A stretch of DNA of 64,000 nt from Rhabdophis nuchalis. Taxonomy: Eukaryota > Chordata > Lepidosauria > Squamata > Natricidae. The notes below the pieces were generated by a model. The model ran no database searches, was not told the DNA's origin, and was given only the letters and a program-made list of their open reading frames with translations. Of this stretch, positions 52,201-56,526 are shown one piece after another. A program made the translations under genes and the position numbers. How positions within the stretch are numbered: position 1 is the stretch's first letter; every line of letters starts with the position of its first letter. Location of the stretch: positions 42,129,110 to 42,193,109 of the forward strand of contig CM077647.1 in NCBI GenBank assembly GCA_039707465.1, read 5' to 3'.

Positions 52201-52947
52201 GACTGCCACCTGCCTGCAATTTGGCAGTTCAAATATCACTAGACTCAAGGTTGACTCAACCTTCCATCCTTCTTAGGTGGGTAAAATGAGAACCAAGATT
52301 GTTGGGGCAATATGCTACTCTGTAAACTGCTTAGAGAGGACTGTAAAAGCACTGTGAAACAGTTTAAGAGCTATTGCAATTCTGATTCAAAACAACCATT
52401 GGCTGATACTGTTTGAAAATTTAAGTAAAAGGAAGATATTAAGTTTACAAAGGCTAATAGGGATGAACCTTTCTAATATATATGATTATATCATATTGTA
52501 AAAATTAGATTTATAATTTATTATTATAAATCTAAATTTATAACAAACACTATACTTTTCTGCCACAAGAGGGCAGTAGAGTTGTAGAAATAAATCTTAG
52601 AAACTTCAATATGTATCAATCTAATTGTTCATTTCTTTGATATCTGGCACACACTCTAATTCTCAATATGAAGTATGCAGTTTGAAAGTGAAAAAAAATG
52701 AAGTTACTCTATTAAAATATTTCTTTCTCCATACCATCTCACTTTTGAATGTCTTCAAACTTGTTTTTTTATATTGTATTCAGTAACAATGTTGCTTTCA
52801 TAATTTAACACTATCTTCTAAACTAGAACTAATTACATTCCCTTAAGTGGAAAATCAAATCAGGAAGCCGTTTCCTTTTCAGCTTCCAAATTGTCAACAC
52901 AAAGGCATTTAAGAAACGTACATGAATGGCTAACAGTGTCTCCTGTT

Positions 52948-53000
<53 letters not shown>

Positions 53001-54205
53001 CATGAAAGGGAATTTATGGAAATATAAATTTGGATATTTCACTTGTTGAACAATATGCACATTAATCAACATTCAAGATGGACATGAAAGAGGACAGAGG
53101 AGACACACATAGGCCAATTTCCCCCTATTCAGCTGTTTTGCACAAGGAGAAATAGCATTGCCATGCTTACCATTTTAACTATGTTATGAATCACTCACTC
53201 AGGAAATCTGTTACAGGGACCTAAACTAGGATCTAGAATTATTGCGTAACTTGGAAATTCAACACAACTCTGCAATTTCCCTGTGTTTAGATATCAGATT
53301 TCTTCTCTCTTTCACATATTTGACACAAAATTAAATGCTCACAATTGGTTTATGGAGCCAATTAAAATCTTGTTTCCCTAGAATGGCAGTGAAGTGATAC
53401 CAAGAAGGCTGGTTCTTACATTGTAATTAAATGAGCATTAGTTAATGTTTTAATGCATTATTTAATTTTATCTGCATTGAACAATAGCACTGATGACCAA
53501 AGTCATGTTTAGATGGTGTATCAATAAGAATAATCTCAGAATTTTTAGTTTGGGTTGAGAGTAGTGGAGGAACACCATCATCAGATTTTTATATATTAAA
53601 TAGACACGTTATATATATATATATTGTTCTATTTCAGAGAGATCTTTTTAGCTGGTCAGTTAGGCAAAACATTGATTAATTTACATGATTTGCAGCTCTA
53701 ATATAAGCCAACAATACTGTCTCTGTTGACATTAAAAAGGAGAAGAGATAATGACACCCTTGATTTAGGCAATAAAAGTAATTGGTTCTCAATTGGATAC
53801 TTCATATAATATGATCCTATATGGTGGTCCTTTCCAACCTTGGCAACTTGTGTGGACTCCAACTCCCAGAACTCCCCAGCTAGCAAACTGGCTGGAGACT
53901 TCTGGGAGCTGCAGTTCCTGCAAAATTCTCAAGGTGAAGAAATGCTGTTATATAGCTATTTTAATGAGAAACAAATCTCATTCTTGGAAAGGGAATACTG
54001 ATGATGGGGACATAGAAATCACTTACCTGATTCACATGATCTAGCTTAGGACAGGGCCTTCCACCATTGTAAGGCTTCTCCCGGAGCCATTTAGACCTGA
54101 CTTTCACTCCACTCCCACACGATTTGCTACAGCGAGACCAATTGGACCACTCACTGAGTTTGCAGTCTGATGGACATGGAATGATGCAAGCCTCCTCAAT
54201 GTAGC
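14793..54205 (-). CDS. THSD7A: THSD7A, 3' half (14 coding exons; overview of the spliced gene)
   Basis: Large type I membrane glycoprotein made of tandem thrombospondin type-1 (TSP1) repeats; in mammals it is linked to endothelial migration and the podocyte surface (family knowledge). Fourteen exons were located by reading the minus strand for TSP1 motifs and checking splice sites and phase. Their lengths (179, 134, 154, 142, 116, 118, 146, 175, 174, 96, 83, 208, 88, 85 nt in gene order) join without a frame break to 631 codons and a stop, about 38% of the roughly 1,650-residue mammalian protein as I recall it. Visible are about eight TSP1 repeats, a Cys-rich stretch, one membrane span and a basic tail ending in DGDADM. 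Twelve introns are GT-AG and one is GC-AG. The amino-terminal exons are outside the window. The paralogue THSD7B is the main alternative; the C-terminal tail favours 7A from memory. Confidence 0.86.
15339..15426 (-). CDS. THSD7A: THSD7A exon: transmembrane helix
   Basis: 88 nt: AT completing Asp, then 28 codons and two bases of Cys. KLKTW is followed by a hydrophobic run of about 22 residues (VYGVAAGAFVLLIFC and on to MVYLA), a single-pass membrane span. The acceptor is ATTTTAG and the donor GTAAGT. Confidence 0.9.
15935..16235 (+). mobile_element. CR1 LINE 3' end, sense on plus strand
   Basis: Decayed RT C-terminus (GRTRSNEGKLIKERSNL, then gaggttggacaaccatttg) followed by the CR1 3' signature gacctccaagttggaag and a ttctgttctgtt tail. 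5' truncated; in antisense to THSD7A within an intron. Confidence 0.8.
16281..16590. mobile_element. hAT-like non-autonomous element
   Basis: The left end cctgtgatggcaaac and right end ggcacttggtgtcaaaaacgct resemble the termini of the elements at 20566 and 49465. Divergent; target duplication not found. Confidence 0.5.
16948..17155 (-). CDS. THSD7A: THSD7A exon: Cys-rich EGF-like piece and juxtamembrane stalk
   Basis: 208 nt in phase 0: 69 codons from TRMCVCEEEYTEVMSSN to RGRTWFLQPFAP plus one base. CVCEEEYTEV resembles the end of an EGF-like module; NGT is a possible glycosylation site. It is followed by a Thr/Pro-rich stalk (NPTQTPITTPGRGR) that is probably the least conserved part of the ectodomain. 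The acceptor is CTCTGCAG and the donor GTGAAA. Confidence 0.87.
17156..18410. other. THSD7A intron, nothing recognised
   Basis: 1,255 bp with no repeat I can name; a short C run at about 17770. Confidence 0.5.
18411..18493 (-). CDS. THSD7A: THSD7A exon: GCLMMHQPDVDRSC, end of last TSP1-like repeat
   Basis: 83 nt: GA completing Gly, then 27 codons from GCLMMHQPDVDRSC to SHSYCSE. It provides the closing cysteines (SCKPAC) of the last TSP1-like repeat and enters the Cys-rich membrane-proximal segment. The acceptor is TTCTGCAG and the donor GTATGT, both strong. The open frame continues past the donor into the intron; those residues are not part of the protein. Confidence 0.88.
18494..20164. other. 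THSD7A intron, nothing recognised
   Basis: Part of a 4,090-bp intron. AT-rich with a small AAAT run near 19400. Confidence 0.5.
20165..20490 (-). mobile_element. Old L2-type LINE fragment
   Basis: The pieces agggccagtgctattaag, caccttgatgtgcacccag and ggcaaga match in order the 3' coding part of the L2-type copies at 30.6 and 57.2 kb. Strongly diverged. Confidence 0.45.
20566..20939 (+). mobile_element. hAT non-autonomous element, 374 bp, with 8-bp target duplication
   Basis: Terminal inverted repeats cagtgatggctaacct and aggttcgccatcactg. Flanked by a perfect 8-bp direct repeat ttctaagg (20558-20565 and 20940-20947), the hallmark of hAT insertion. The GC-rich interior has no transposase. 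It is in a THSD7A intron. Confidence 0.9.
20948..22583. other. THSD7A intron, nothing recognised
   Basis: AT-rich intron sequence with no repeat or coding signature seen. Confidence 0.5.
22584..22679 (-). CDS. THSD7A: THSD7A exon: WLASAWKGSSRTVWC TSP1 variant
   Basis: 96 nt: AT completing Asp, then 31 codons from GHCYEYNWLASAWKGSS to DGLNVT, plus one base of Gly. The last TSP1-like repeat lacks the usual CSxxCG core and instead has WKGSSRTVWCQRSDG. NVT is a possible N-glycosylation site. The acceptor is TTCAATTCAG and the donor GTAATA. Confidence 0.9.
23174..23334. mobile_element. hAT-like non-autonomous element
   Basis: Starts cagaggtggtattctgc and ends gtttcatgcctg. Flanks gttcaaag and ctccaaag agree at 6 of 8 bases, a worn target duplication. 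The interior has gttcgggcgaaccgg, a small palindrome. Confidence 0.55.
23873..24046 (-). CDS. THSD7A: THSD7A exon: complete TSP1 repeat DCYLKEWSHWSIC
   Basis: 174 nt: GT finishing a Gly codon, then 57 codons from DCYLKEWSHWSICQLTC to LETRQCN, plus one base. It holds a nearly whole TSP1 repeat: WSHWSIC core, CINGEDLGFGGIQVRSR strand, and CPNQALETRQC close. The stretch GEDLGFGGIQVRSR is one of the pieces I recall as nearly invariant in THSD7A. The acceptor is CTGTAG and the donor GTAAGT. Confidence 0.9.
24047..25964. other. THSD7A intron, nothing recognised
   Basis: AT-rich; a poly-A run at about 25125-25139 on the plus strand. No repeat named. Confidence 0.5.
25965..26560 (-). mobile_element. 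L2-type LINE 3' end
   Basis: The minus strand encodes the RT C-terminal end (GLLRVPSTRQC, GRAFSVSGPILWNDLPPDLRT) followed by a 3'UTR (cgctccctctccccgaaggg on the plus strand) and a (TCAA)n tail at 25970-25985. 5' truncated. Same family as 30.1-31.6 kb and 56.8-60.5 kb. Confidence 0.75.
26873..27093. mobile_element. hAT-like element, 221 bp
   Basis: Begins cggtaggtcccaacgtggg and ends aaaagttgtgaaccaatg, imperfect inverted ends. Flanks gtatagac and gtatagat match at 7 of 8 bases. Confidence 0.65.
27517..27691 (-). CDS. THSD7A: THSD7A exon: DAQCGEGTRTRNIFC TSP1 segment
   Basis: 175 nt: 58 codons from DAQCGEGTRTR to EEACSVPCP plus one base of Gly. It contains the CGEGTRTR strand of the repeat opened by the previous exon, an acidic stretch (DGSSDDIGKKVDEEYC) and the closing ACSVPC. 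The acceptor is TTTTCCAG and the donor GTATTT. All cysteines expected for the repeat are present. Confidence 0.87.
27692..28112. other. THSD7A intron, nothing recognised
   Basis: Intron sequence between exon 27517-27691 and the satellite-bearing repeat; no repeat or coding feature named. Confidence 0.45.
28238..28790. repeat. (CTAC)n / CTCTAT microsatellite array
   Basis: Runs of ctac punctuated every 40-60 bp by actgtatttctccctctct-like spacers, i.e. a higher-order unit. The 267-codon open frame across it is low complexity. Confidence 0.92.
28800..29185. repeat. Minisatellite, 58-bp unit, about six copies
   Basis: Unit gcctgcctgggccacatggg ... ttttgggcctagtag with exact 58-bp spacing (28863, 28921, 28979). 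It resembles but is shorter than the ~80-bp unit in copy A. Confidence 0.92.
29608..29753 (-). CDS. THSD7A: THSD7A exon: TSP1 strand RTVIQPFQGDGRPCP and next core
   Basis: 146 nt: two bases completing Gly (G|GA), then 48 codons from RMTRKRTVIQPF to ECKVE. The sequence QGDGRPCPSQMEQFKPC closes the WSPW repeat, and PVKPCYRWQYSSWEEC starts the next. The acceptor AG lies in a GAAGGAAG stretch where two registers are possible; phase with the previous exon fixes the start at 29753. The donor is GTAAAA. The exon sits about 100 bp beyond the end of the satellite-bearing repeat at 28.1-29.5 kb. Confidence 0.86.
30085..31610 (-). mobile_element. L2-type LINE, 5' truncated, ~1.5 kb
   Basis: On the minus strand: RT pieces [19 protein letters not shown], the catalytic YADDTQLY region across 31140-31180, WMGSNKLRLNPSKTEW, RNLGILLDSRLSLDDHV, LPVAFRVRFKVLVTIFKSLH, then the 3'UTR and a TTTA-type end at 30100-30130. 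Stops and frameshifts break it. Insertion point truncated upstream of the RT core. Confidence 0.8.
31611..32576. other. THSD7A intron, nothing recognised
   Basis: No repeat or coding feature that I can name. Confidence 0.45.
32577..32830 (+). mobile_element. Bov-B LINE fragment
   Basis: Begins gttgttcagtcactaagtcg, tatccaactcttcatgaccc, and continues to cctgtccctcactgtatccc, ccatctagtcctctgcag and ctttcccaacatcagggac, the order found in ruminant and squamate Bov-B. About 250 bp, no full reading frame. It is the presumed partner LINE of the Sauria SINEs in this window. Confidence 0.82.
32831..33602. other. THSD7A intron, nothing recognised
   Basis: AT-rich intron, no repeat named. Confidence 0.45.
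33603..33880 (+). mobile_element. Sauria-type tRNA SINE, internally deleted
   Basis: Same family as 7300-7659: cagtggctcaatggctaaga head, catgcgcctttggcatttag middle and gggaacctttacctttaa end. Relative to that copy about 80 bp after ttgtcccag are missing, and a short gagcctgtcaatca-type duplication lies near the B box. Confidence 0.85.
33973..34083. mobile_element. Degenerate palindromic short element
   Basis: cagtgtttctcaaccttgg, ggacttcaactccca, and a degraded opposing arm; same group as the 135-bp foldback elements. Confidence 0.5.
34315..34432 (-). CDS. THSD7A: THSD7A exon: TSP1 junction LGLEKTW to SQACGLT (short, no Met)
   Basis: 118 nt: 39 codons from LGLEKTWNMNTSCMVECPV to SDWSPWSECSQACGLT, then one base of a split Gly codon. 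It completes the repeat in the previous exon and opens another with WSPWSEC, a textbook WxxWxxC core. NTS is a possible N-glycosylation site. The acceptor is TTTTTTAG and the donor GTTAGT is weaker than the other donors here (T at +3). It was found by reading the strand for the missing piece between the FCDK and RMTRKRTV exons; the coding frame then closes exactly. Confidence 0.87.
34433..36781. other. THSD7A intron, nothing recognised
   Basis: 2,349-bp intron free of repeats that I can name; several homopolymer runs only (for example near 34730 and 36000). Confidence 0.5.
36782..36897 (-). CDS. THSD7A: THSD7A exon: DWSTCQLSEKAVCG TSP1 core
   Basis: 116 nt: two bases completing Asp (G|AC), then 38 codons from WSTCQLSEKAVCGIGIKTR to VDLLFCDK. 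It holds the TSP1 core cysteines and the basic strand IKTRMLDCVRSDGKSVD, which I recall as strongly conserved in vertebrates. The acceptor is TTTCAAG and the donor GTAGGT. It is preceded in gene order by the NVT-ending exon and followed by the LGLEKTW exon, and the phases match on both sides. Confidence 0.88.
37469..37486 (+). other. G-quadruplex motif
   Basis: Four G runs (4-4-3-4) separated by single T loops on the plus strand, i.e. the template strand of THSD7A. The sequence fits the tightest class of intramolecular quadruplex pattern. In an intron. Confidence 0.7.
37625..37990. repeat. ttaagtgaat-type interspersed repeat, copy 2 (worn)
   Basis: Starts ttgatttatgaccatttg and ends ttgtggttgtaagttaaggactact. 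Shares order of words with the copies at 12.3, 38.2 and 47.6 kb. Confidence 0.5.
38195..38745 (-). repeat. ttaagtgaat-type repeat, copy 3, split by CR1
   Basis: Inverse orientation to the 47.6-kb copy: gacttatgactatttttcat, gatcatgtgatcaccttttg, then after the CR1 at 38418-38595 it resumes ggtcataaaatgggacaaaa to ataaatcaaggactaccta. Confidence 0.6.
38418..38595 (+). mobile_element. CR1 LINE 3' end nested in another repeat
   Basis: ctgcctaggcagggagttgg, actagatgacctccaaggtc and ccttccaactctgctattgt form the CR1 3' terminus. It interrupts repeat copy 3, so it is younger than that repeat. Confidence 0.85.
38782..38923 (-). CDS. THSD7A: THSD7A exon: TSP1 middle and end, EPCNLNKNC linker
   Basis: 142 nt: 47 codons plus one base. 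It begins PCNGSSVRERSAKILR, finishing the WGHWSRC repeat begun in the previous exon, continues to CPSTVESEPC, and then enters NLNKNCYHYDYNVT. NVT and NGS are possible N-glycosylation sites. The exon has an AG acceptor just above 38923 and a GTAATG donor. It lacks an in-frame Met and is short, so no open-reading-frame search would single it out; phase continuity with both neighbours supports it. Confidence 0.86.
39175..39400 (-). mobile_element. hAT element, 226 bp, with perfect 8-bp target duplication (copy 1)
   Basis: Ends caatggtagtcaacct and aggttgactacccctg; flanking direct repeats ctttaaat at 39167-39174 and 39401-39408. It is the inverse-orientation match of 41311-41536, identical in length. 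No transposase. Confidence 0.92.
39520..39888. mobile_element. hAT-like element, ~369 bp
   Basis: Left end worn (caaagatgtaaaacccaagg), interior gccagatccgacctgcagg, right end atcgagtttgatagccctg. Flanks acctggaa and gcctagaa match at 6 of 8. The 85-codon open frame inside is not conserved coding. Confidence 0.6.
40130..40490 (+). repeat. Purine-rich (GA) tract, ~360 bp
   Basis: Plus strand is strongly biased to A and G (ggggagggaataaagggacg, gaggaaggaggggttgg, gaagaggaagaagct). The antisense open frames (up to 163 codons, Ser/Leu/Pro-rich) are a by-product of this bias. Confidence 0.7.
40712..41175 (-). mobile_element. CR1 LINE 3' part
   Basis: Tail at the left (aatacaatacaatag), then gttggaagggaccttggagg on the plus strand. 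The minus strand encodes RATKMIRGLETKTYKERLQE and DMIAAFQYLRGCHKEEGVKLF of the CR1 RT C-terminus. 5' truncated. Confidence 0.88.
41311..41536 (+). mobile_element. hAT element, 226 bp, with perfect 8-bp target duplication (copy 2)
   Basis: Ends caggggtagtcaacct and aggttgactaccactg; flanking direct repeats cactagat at 41303-41310 and 41537-41544. Interior holds tttgtatctctgttagtagt and gcccactagtggg. Same family and size as 39175-39400. It stops about 150 bp from a THSD7A exon. Confidence 0.93.
41689..41842 (-). CDS. THSD7A: THSD7A exon: end of one TSP1 repeat and start of the next
   Basis: 154 nt: one base completing the split Arg codon, then 51 codons from CMQNTVDGPSDIVEDYLC to EWGHWSRCSL. 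The first part supplies the late cysteines of the preceding TSP1 repeat (DYLC, ARKC, ILPC). The second part, DCVISEWGHWSRC, opens a new repeat with another WxxW motif. The donor is GTAAGA and the acceptor CAG. The longer open frame visible on this strand is a different frame that runs into the intron and is not coding. Confidence 0.86.
41843..42599. other. THSD7A intron, nothing recognised
   Basis: AT-rich; a small TAAA run at about 42367. Confidence 0.45.
42600..42940 (-). mobile_element. Old L2-type LINE fragment
   Basis: ttacactggaagccacctgg, aaccagtgcagctggcag and cctccaaggggcaacccta correspond in order to the 3' coding part of the L2-type copies at 30.6 and 57.2 kb, much diverged. Confidence 0.55.
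42960..44640 (-). mobile_element. LINE remnant (Rex1/CR1-like clade), RT region, with nested insertions
   Basis: Minus strand in order: MESIINQSITLHLETNNLFSN (44.5 kb), AIDAIYIDCKAFDSVVHYKL and LSNRQQVVKIGSTLPNAVPVN (44.3 kb), LEILGLDNLELRHLRPDLS (43.5 kb), KYEFSGRVVNAWNALPDSVV (43.1 kb). Frames are broken. A hAT-like piece splits it at about 43181-43423. A tail-like fragment with a local direct repeat (cattgttaacaggtacagca, twice) lies near 44110-44260. Confidence 0.65.
43181..43423 (-). mobile_element. hAT-like element nested in LINE
   Basis: Starts ggtgggttctggatcc and ends aacagtacccaccactg, inverted partners, GC-richer than its host. Words shared inverted with 8095-8435. Target duplication unclear. 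Confidence 0.5.
44641..45059. other. THSD7A intron, nothing recognised
   Basis: Short TA run near 44663; otherwise nothing named. Confidence 0.45.
45060..45155 (+). mobile_element. CR1 LINE 3' tip next to a splice donor
   Basis: gcagggggttggattagatg, acctgcaaggtcccttcc and aactctgttactctgtta are the last ~90 bp of CR1. It ends about 10 bp from the GC donor of the exon at 45170-45303. Confidence 0.82.
45170..45303 (-). CDS. THSD7A: THSD7A exon: TSP1 repeat with WSVCKV core and GC donor
   Basis: 134 nt in phase 0: 44 codons from VYEVVPCHSDC through VTEPWSVCKV and ENCGVGVQTRKV, then two bases AG of a split Arg codon. The reading frame requires the exon to stop at 45170, where the intron begins GCAAGT rather than GT. 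This matches the consensus of GC-AG introns (AG|GCAAGT). Using the nearby GTGAGG instead would throw the next exon out of frame. From memory the human protein has two more residues (Ala-Gln) before VYEVV, so the acceptor may have shifted by 6 nt here; this is uncertain. Confidence 0.85.
45304..46974. other. THSD7A 8.7-kb intron, first part: nothing recognised
   Basis: AT-rich, with an especially A/T stretch at 46150-46250. Confidence 0.45.
46975..47109. mobile_element. Palindromic hAT-like element, 135 bp
   Basis: Foldback: ccaaacttggcaactttaag on the left and cttaaagttgccaggtttgg on the right, gaattc-bearing arms in the middle. Flanks cattagag and cattacag (7 of 8). Confidence 0.8.
47110..47584. 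other. THSD7A intron, nothing recognised
   Basis: Intron sequence between a palindromic element and the ttaagtgaat-type repeat; no repeat or coding feature named. Confidence 0.4.
47585..47905 (+). repeat. ttaagtgaat-type interspersed repeat, copy 4 (best preserved)
   Basis: cagttgttaagtgaaaca, attattaagtgaagttgg, gactttacttgtcagaaggt, gatcacatgaccccaggac and attttgatcatgcaaccatg in order. Same family as copies at 12.3, 37.6 and 38.2 kb; not assigned to a named family. Confidence 0.65.
48067..49385. repeat. (CTAC)n higher-order array, 1.3 kb
   Basis: CTAC runs of 3 to 11 units alternate with spacers such as tgtatttctccctctctat; some spacer-run blocks are themselves duplicated (for example around 48300-48440 and 48740-48850). 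The 393-codon open frame is an artefact of the 12-bp-compatible unit. Confidence 0.93.
49163..49207. repeat. (TATC)n = (GATA)n microsatellite
   Basis: About 11 perfect TATC units inside the CTAC array; complement of the Bkm-type GATA repeat known from snakes. Confidence 0.9.
49386..50095 (-). mobile_element. CR1 LINE 3' part, split by a hAT element
   Basis: Plus strand begins atacaatagcagagttgg and aagggaccttggaggtcatc; the left part stops at 49464 and resumes ccctataccatttcagac at 49806 through tggaaggctgctatcatgtc. Inserted into composite repeat C, with ctgtat-type sequence on both sides. Confidence 0.85.
49465..49805 (-). mobile_element. hAT non-autonomous element, 341 bp, inside CR1
   Basis: Ends ccatgatggtgaacctat and ggttagccatcactg; perfect 8-bp target duplication ccctatac (49457-49464 and 49806-49813), which restores the CR1 when removed. 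Same family as 20566-20939 in opposite orientation. Confidence 0.92.
50658..50754. repeat. Perfect 45-bp inverted repeat, 7-nt loop
   Basis: Left arm 50658-50702 is the exact reverse complement of right arm 50710-50754; the loop is agctttg. The outermost bases continue with an imperfect match (ctctaa and ttagag). It would form a long uninterrupted hairpin in RNA or single-stranded DNA. Confidence 0.95.
50755..51497. other. THSD7A intron; trace of a palindromic element
   Basis: Only a truncated foldback-family trace near 51220 (cttcaaacttggtaac) stands out. Confidence 0.4.
51498..51632. mobile_element. Palindromic hAT-like element, 135 bp, perfect target duplication
   Basis: Near-perfect foldback (tctgcaaagttggctctttt against aaaagagccaactttgcaga). 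Flanking direct repeats cactaggt at 51490-51497 and 51633-51640. Same length as the 46975 copy. Confidence 0.9.
51684..51836. mobile_element. Palindromic short element, diverged
   Basis: gtgtttctcaaccttag on the left and caagtttgagaaacac on the right; interior with a doubled gctggcatgaggca unit. Confidence 0.65.
52141..52385 (+). mobile_element. tRNA-derived SINE (unnamed squamate family)
   Basis: Head gtgcagtggttagagtgcag looks like an A box; then gcagttcaaatatcac as a weak B box, caaggttgactcaaccttcc, ggtgggtaaaatgagaacc and ctgtaaaagcactgtgaaac. Order typical of a MIR-like squamate SINE. Confidence 0.6.
52386..52954. other. THSD7A intron, nothing recognised
   Basis: AT-rich intron sequence. 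Confidence 0.4.
52955..52998. repeat. (CT)n microsatellite
   Basis: About 21 uninterrupted CT units. Confidence 0.95.
52999..53821. other. THSD7A intron, nothing recognised
   Basis: Only a short (TA)n run near 53610. Confidence 0.4.
53822..53945. mobile_element. Palindromic short element close to an exon
   Basis: ccaaccttggcaactt, aactcccagaactcccc and an opposing gacttctgggagctgc. It lies about 80 bp from the exon at 54027. Ends worn. Confidence 0.55.
54027..54205 (-). CDS. THSD7A: THSD7A exon: TSP1 repeat core, most 5' exon in the window
   Basis: 179 nt, entered after an AG at 54206-54207 with two bases of a split codon, then 59 codons from YIEEACIIPCPSDC to the end LDHVNQ. It closes one TSP1 repeat and opens the next: SEWSNWSRCSKSCGSG is the classic tryptophan/cysteine core with a WxxW C-mannosylation motif, followed by the basic strand KVRSKW. 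The donor is a consensus GTAAGT at 54021-54026. The previous exon was not found between here and the window end, so that intron is at least 9.8 kb. A palindromic short element lies only about 80 bp downstream in gene sense. Confidence 0.86.
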
Positions 54206-54499
54206 CTGGATGAAGAGAAATAGACAGTTCAGCATAACTACAAGCCTATCTGGGCTACACCTAATATCTATCTAATCCCACATTCTTTTTCCAAAGTGGG
54301 TGCTTCCCATAAGCACAAAAGCCATGCATGAAAGTTACTGCTCTCTTTTGATATTGACCTTAACAAGTGGTACTCCCGTGGAACATGAAGATTTTATTTT
54401 ATTGACTAATAATTGATATTGGTCTTTGCAAGTTTGCCAACTCCTCTAATAGTCAGTTAAATTGGTCACCCTCAGCTTAGAGCAACTTCAATATCTGCT

Positions 54500-54932
54500 A
54501 AAACCTCCAAGGTCCCTTCCAAATCTATTCTACTCTAAGGGATGAAACAATTGTATATCTCTTAGAATTCTAGAATCTGGTGTCAGCCAATGAAATTGTT
54601 CCAAAATAGATGCAGAACATTACTCTAAGCCAGGGGTTCCCAAACTTGGCAACTTTAAGACTTGTGGACTTCAACTCCCAGAATTCTCCAGCCAGCATTC
54701 TCCAGCCAGCATTCTCCAGCCAGAATTCTCCACAAGCCGGCTGGAGAATTCTGGGAGTTGAAGTCCACAAGTCTTAAAGTTGCCAAGTTTGGGAACCCCT
54801 GGCTTAGAGTAATGTTCTGCATCTATTTTGGAACAATTTCATTGGCTGACACCAGATTCTAAAATTCTAAGAGATATACAATTGTTTCATCCCTTAGAAT
54901 AGAATAGATTTGGAAGGGATCTTGGAGGTTTT
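54500..54932. repeat. 433-bp near-perfect palindrome
   Basis: Symmetric about ~54716: base 54500+n pairs with 54932-n over most of both arms, with only scattered mismatches and no net indel in the outer ~130 bp of each arm. The centre is a palindromic short element (54631-54801). The outer arms contain CR1 3'-terminal sequence in opposite orientations. The two open frames on opposite strands that share a C-terminal sequence are a direct consequence. Confidence 0.92.
54631..54801. mobile_element. Palindromic hAT-like element with inverted, not direct, flanks
   Basis: caggggttcccaaacttgg and its inverse ccaagtttgggaacccctg; the centre has three copies of attctccagccag. Flanks ctctaagc and gcttagag are reverse complements, unlike the direct duplications of sister copies. 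Confidence 0.8.
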
Positions 54933-55740
54933 CTAGTCCAGCCCCCTGCTCAAGCAGGAGAACCTATACTATTTCAGATAAATGCCTGTCTAGTCTCTTC
55001 TTAAAAACCTCCAGTGATGGAGTGCCCATGATTTCTAAAGGCAAGCAGTTCCACTGGTTAATTGTCCTCACTGTTAGGAAGTTTCTCCTAAATTCCAGGT
55101 TGCTTTCCCTGTTGATTAATTTCCAAGGAGTGTTTCTCCTCTCTGGTGCTTTGTAGAGTAATTTTACCCCTCCTTCTTTGTGGCAGCCCCTCAAATAGTG
55201 GAATACTGATATCATATTGCCCCTAATTCTTCTTTTCTTTAGACTAGCCAAACTGAATTCCCGCAGCCGTTTAACCTGTTTAGTCTCCAGGATTTTGATC
55301 ATTTTAGTTGCTCGTCTCTGAACTTTTTCCAAAGTCTCAACATCTTTTTTTTTTGTTTTATAGTATAGTGATCAAAATTAGTTGCAGTATTCCAGGTGTG
55401 GTCTTACTAGGGTTTTATAAAGTGGCACTAATACTTCTATGCCTCTGTTTATGCAACCAAGGAATGTATTAGCTTTTTTGGCTGCTGCTGCACATTGCTG
55501 GCTCATATTCAAGTGATCATTCACTACAACTCCAAGATCCCTCTCACGGTTACTGTTTCTGAGCCAGGTCTCACCTAATCTGTACTTATACCTTTGATTT
55601 TTCTTGCCTAAATGTAAAACTTTGCTTTTCTCCACGTTAAAATTCATTTTGGTTGGATGGGGTCCATTGTTCAAGTTTGTTAAGATCTTTTTGGATCTTG
55701 AGCTTGTCTTCAGAGGTGTTGGCTATTCCTGTCCAGTTGT
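54885..55740 (-). mobile_element. CR1 LINE 3' part, ~850 bp
   Basis: Tail tagaatagaatagattt at left. The minus strand encodes VQRRATKMIKILETK, FSLASLKKRRIRGNM, HYLRGCHKEGGVKLL and INQWNCLPLEIMGTPSLEVF (55332-54964), and upstream NVEKSKVLHLGKKN and RERDLGVVVNDHL (55674-55378). 5' truncated, frames broken. Its last ~45 bp belong to the palindrome. Confidence 0.9.
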
Positions 55741-56526
55741 CAGTTTATTTACAGCAGGCTTCCCAATCTGATGCCCTCCGACCTGCTGGGACCACAGCTG
55801 TCAAAATTTCCCATCCTCTGTGGTTTTAGGATCCAAACTCTGATTTGACAGGAGTTTCTTAGTGAAGAAATTCCTTCATCATTAAAGCTTTATTAAAATT
55901 CAGTGGAGAAGCTGATACACATCTCCAGAGACAATGCCAAAAAAAAATCTGGGCACCTGCATGGTATCTTATTAGAATTCCTGCTCCTCCAATATCTACA
56001 GTTCTGCTTTTCTGACAGCTGGAATGTAATTGACACCCTGCCTCTCATTACACCACTCCCCTTCCATTCGCCCCCACAGCTACATGTGAATAAAAATACC
56101 TTCCAAGTGAGGCTGATGCTCTATTTTTCTGCTCTTCCCACTCCAGATAGGATTATCAATGATGCATTTGCCTACTCACTCATGTAAATGTGCTTGATCC
56201 TCTTAAAACTAGTAAGGTTTCACACTTTGCATACACTATTCCAATTGTAAAAAGGAACTGATCTACTACATCCAGATAAACAGCCATCTTCCCTGTGACA
56301 GAGACAGAGAATAATTCCTTTGAAAGATTAGCAAGTGGCTTGTTCTAATTGGCAAAATTTTAAAGGTGGCGTTAATACTGTTAAGCTAAGCATTGGGCAT
56401 GTAGGATGATCAGACAAGCCTCTTTTATCATGACAGTCTAAATCCTTGTCTTTTAAAAAATACGAATGCATTTATACTAACATGGTTCTATGGGTATGAT
56501 GTCCCTGCATAGATGATAAACTTGGG
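55741..56526. other. Intron, little recognised
   Basis: A short element-like piece near 55757-55835 (caggcttcccaatctgatgc); otherwise unremarkable. Confidence 0.4.
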
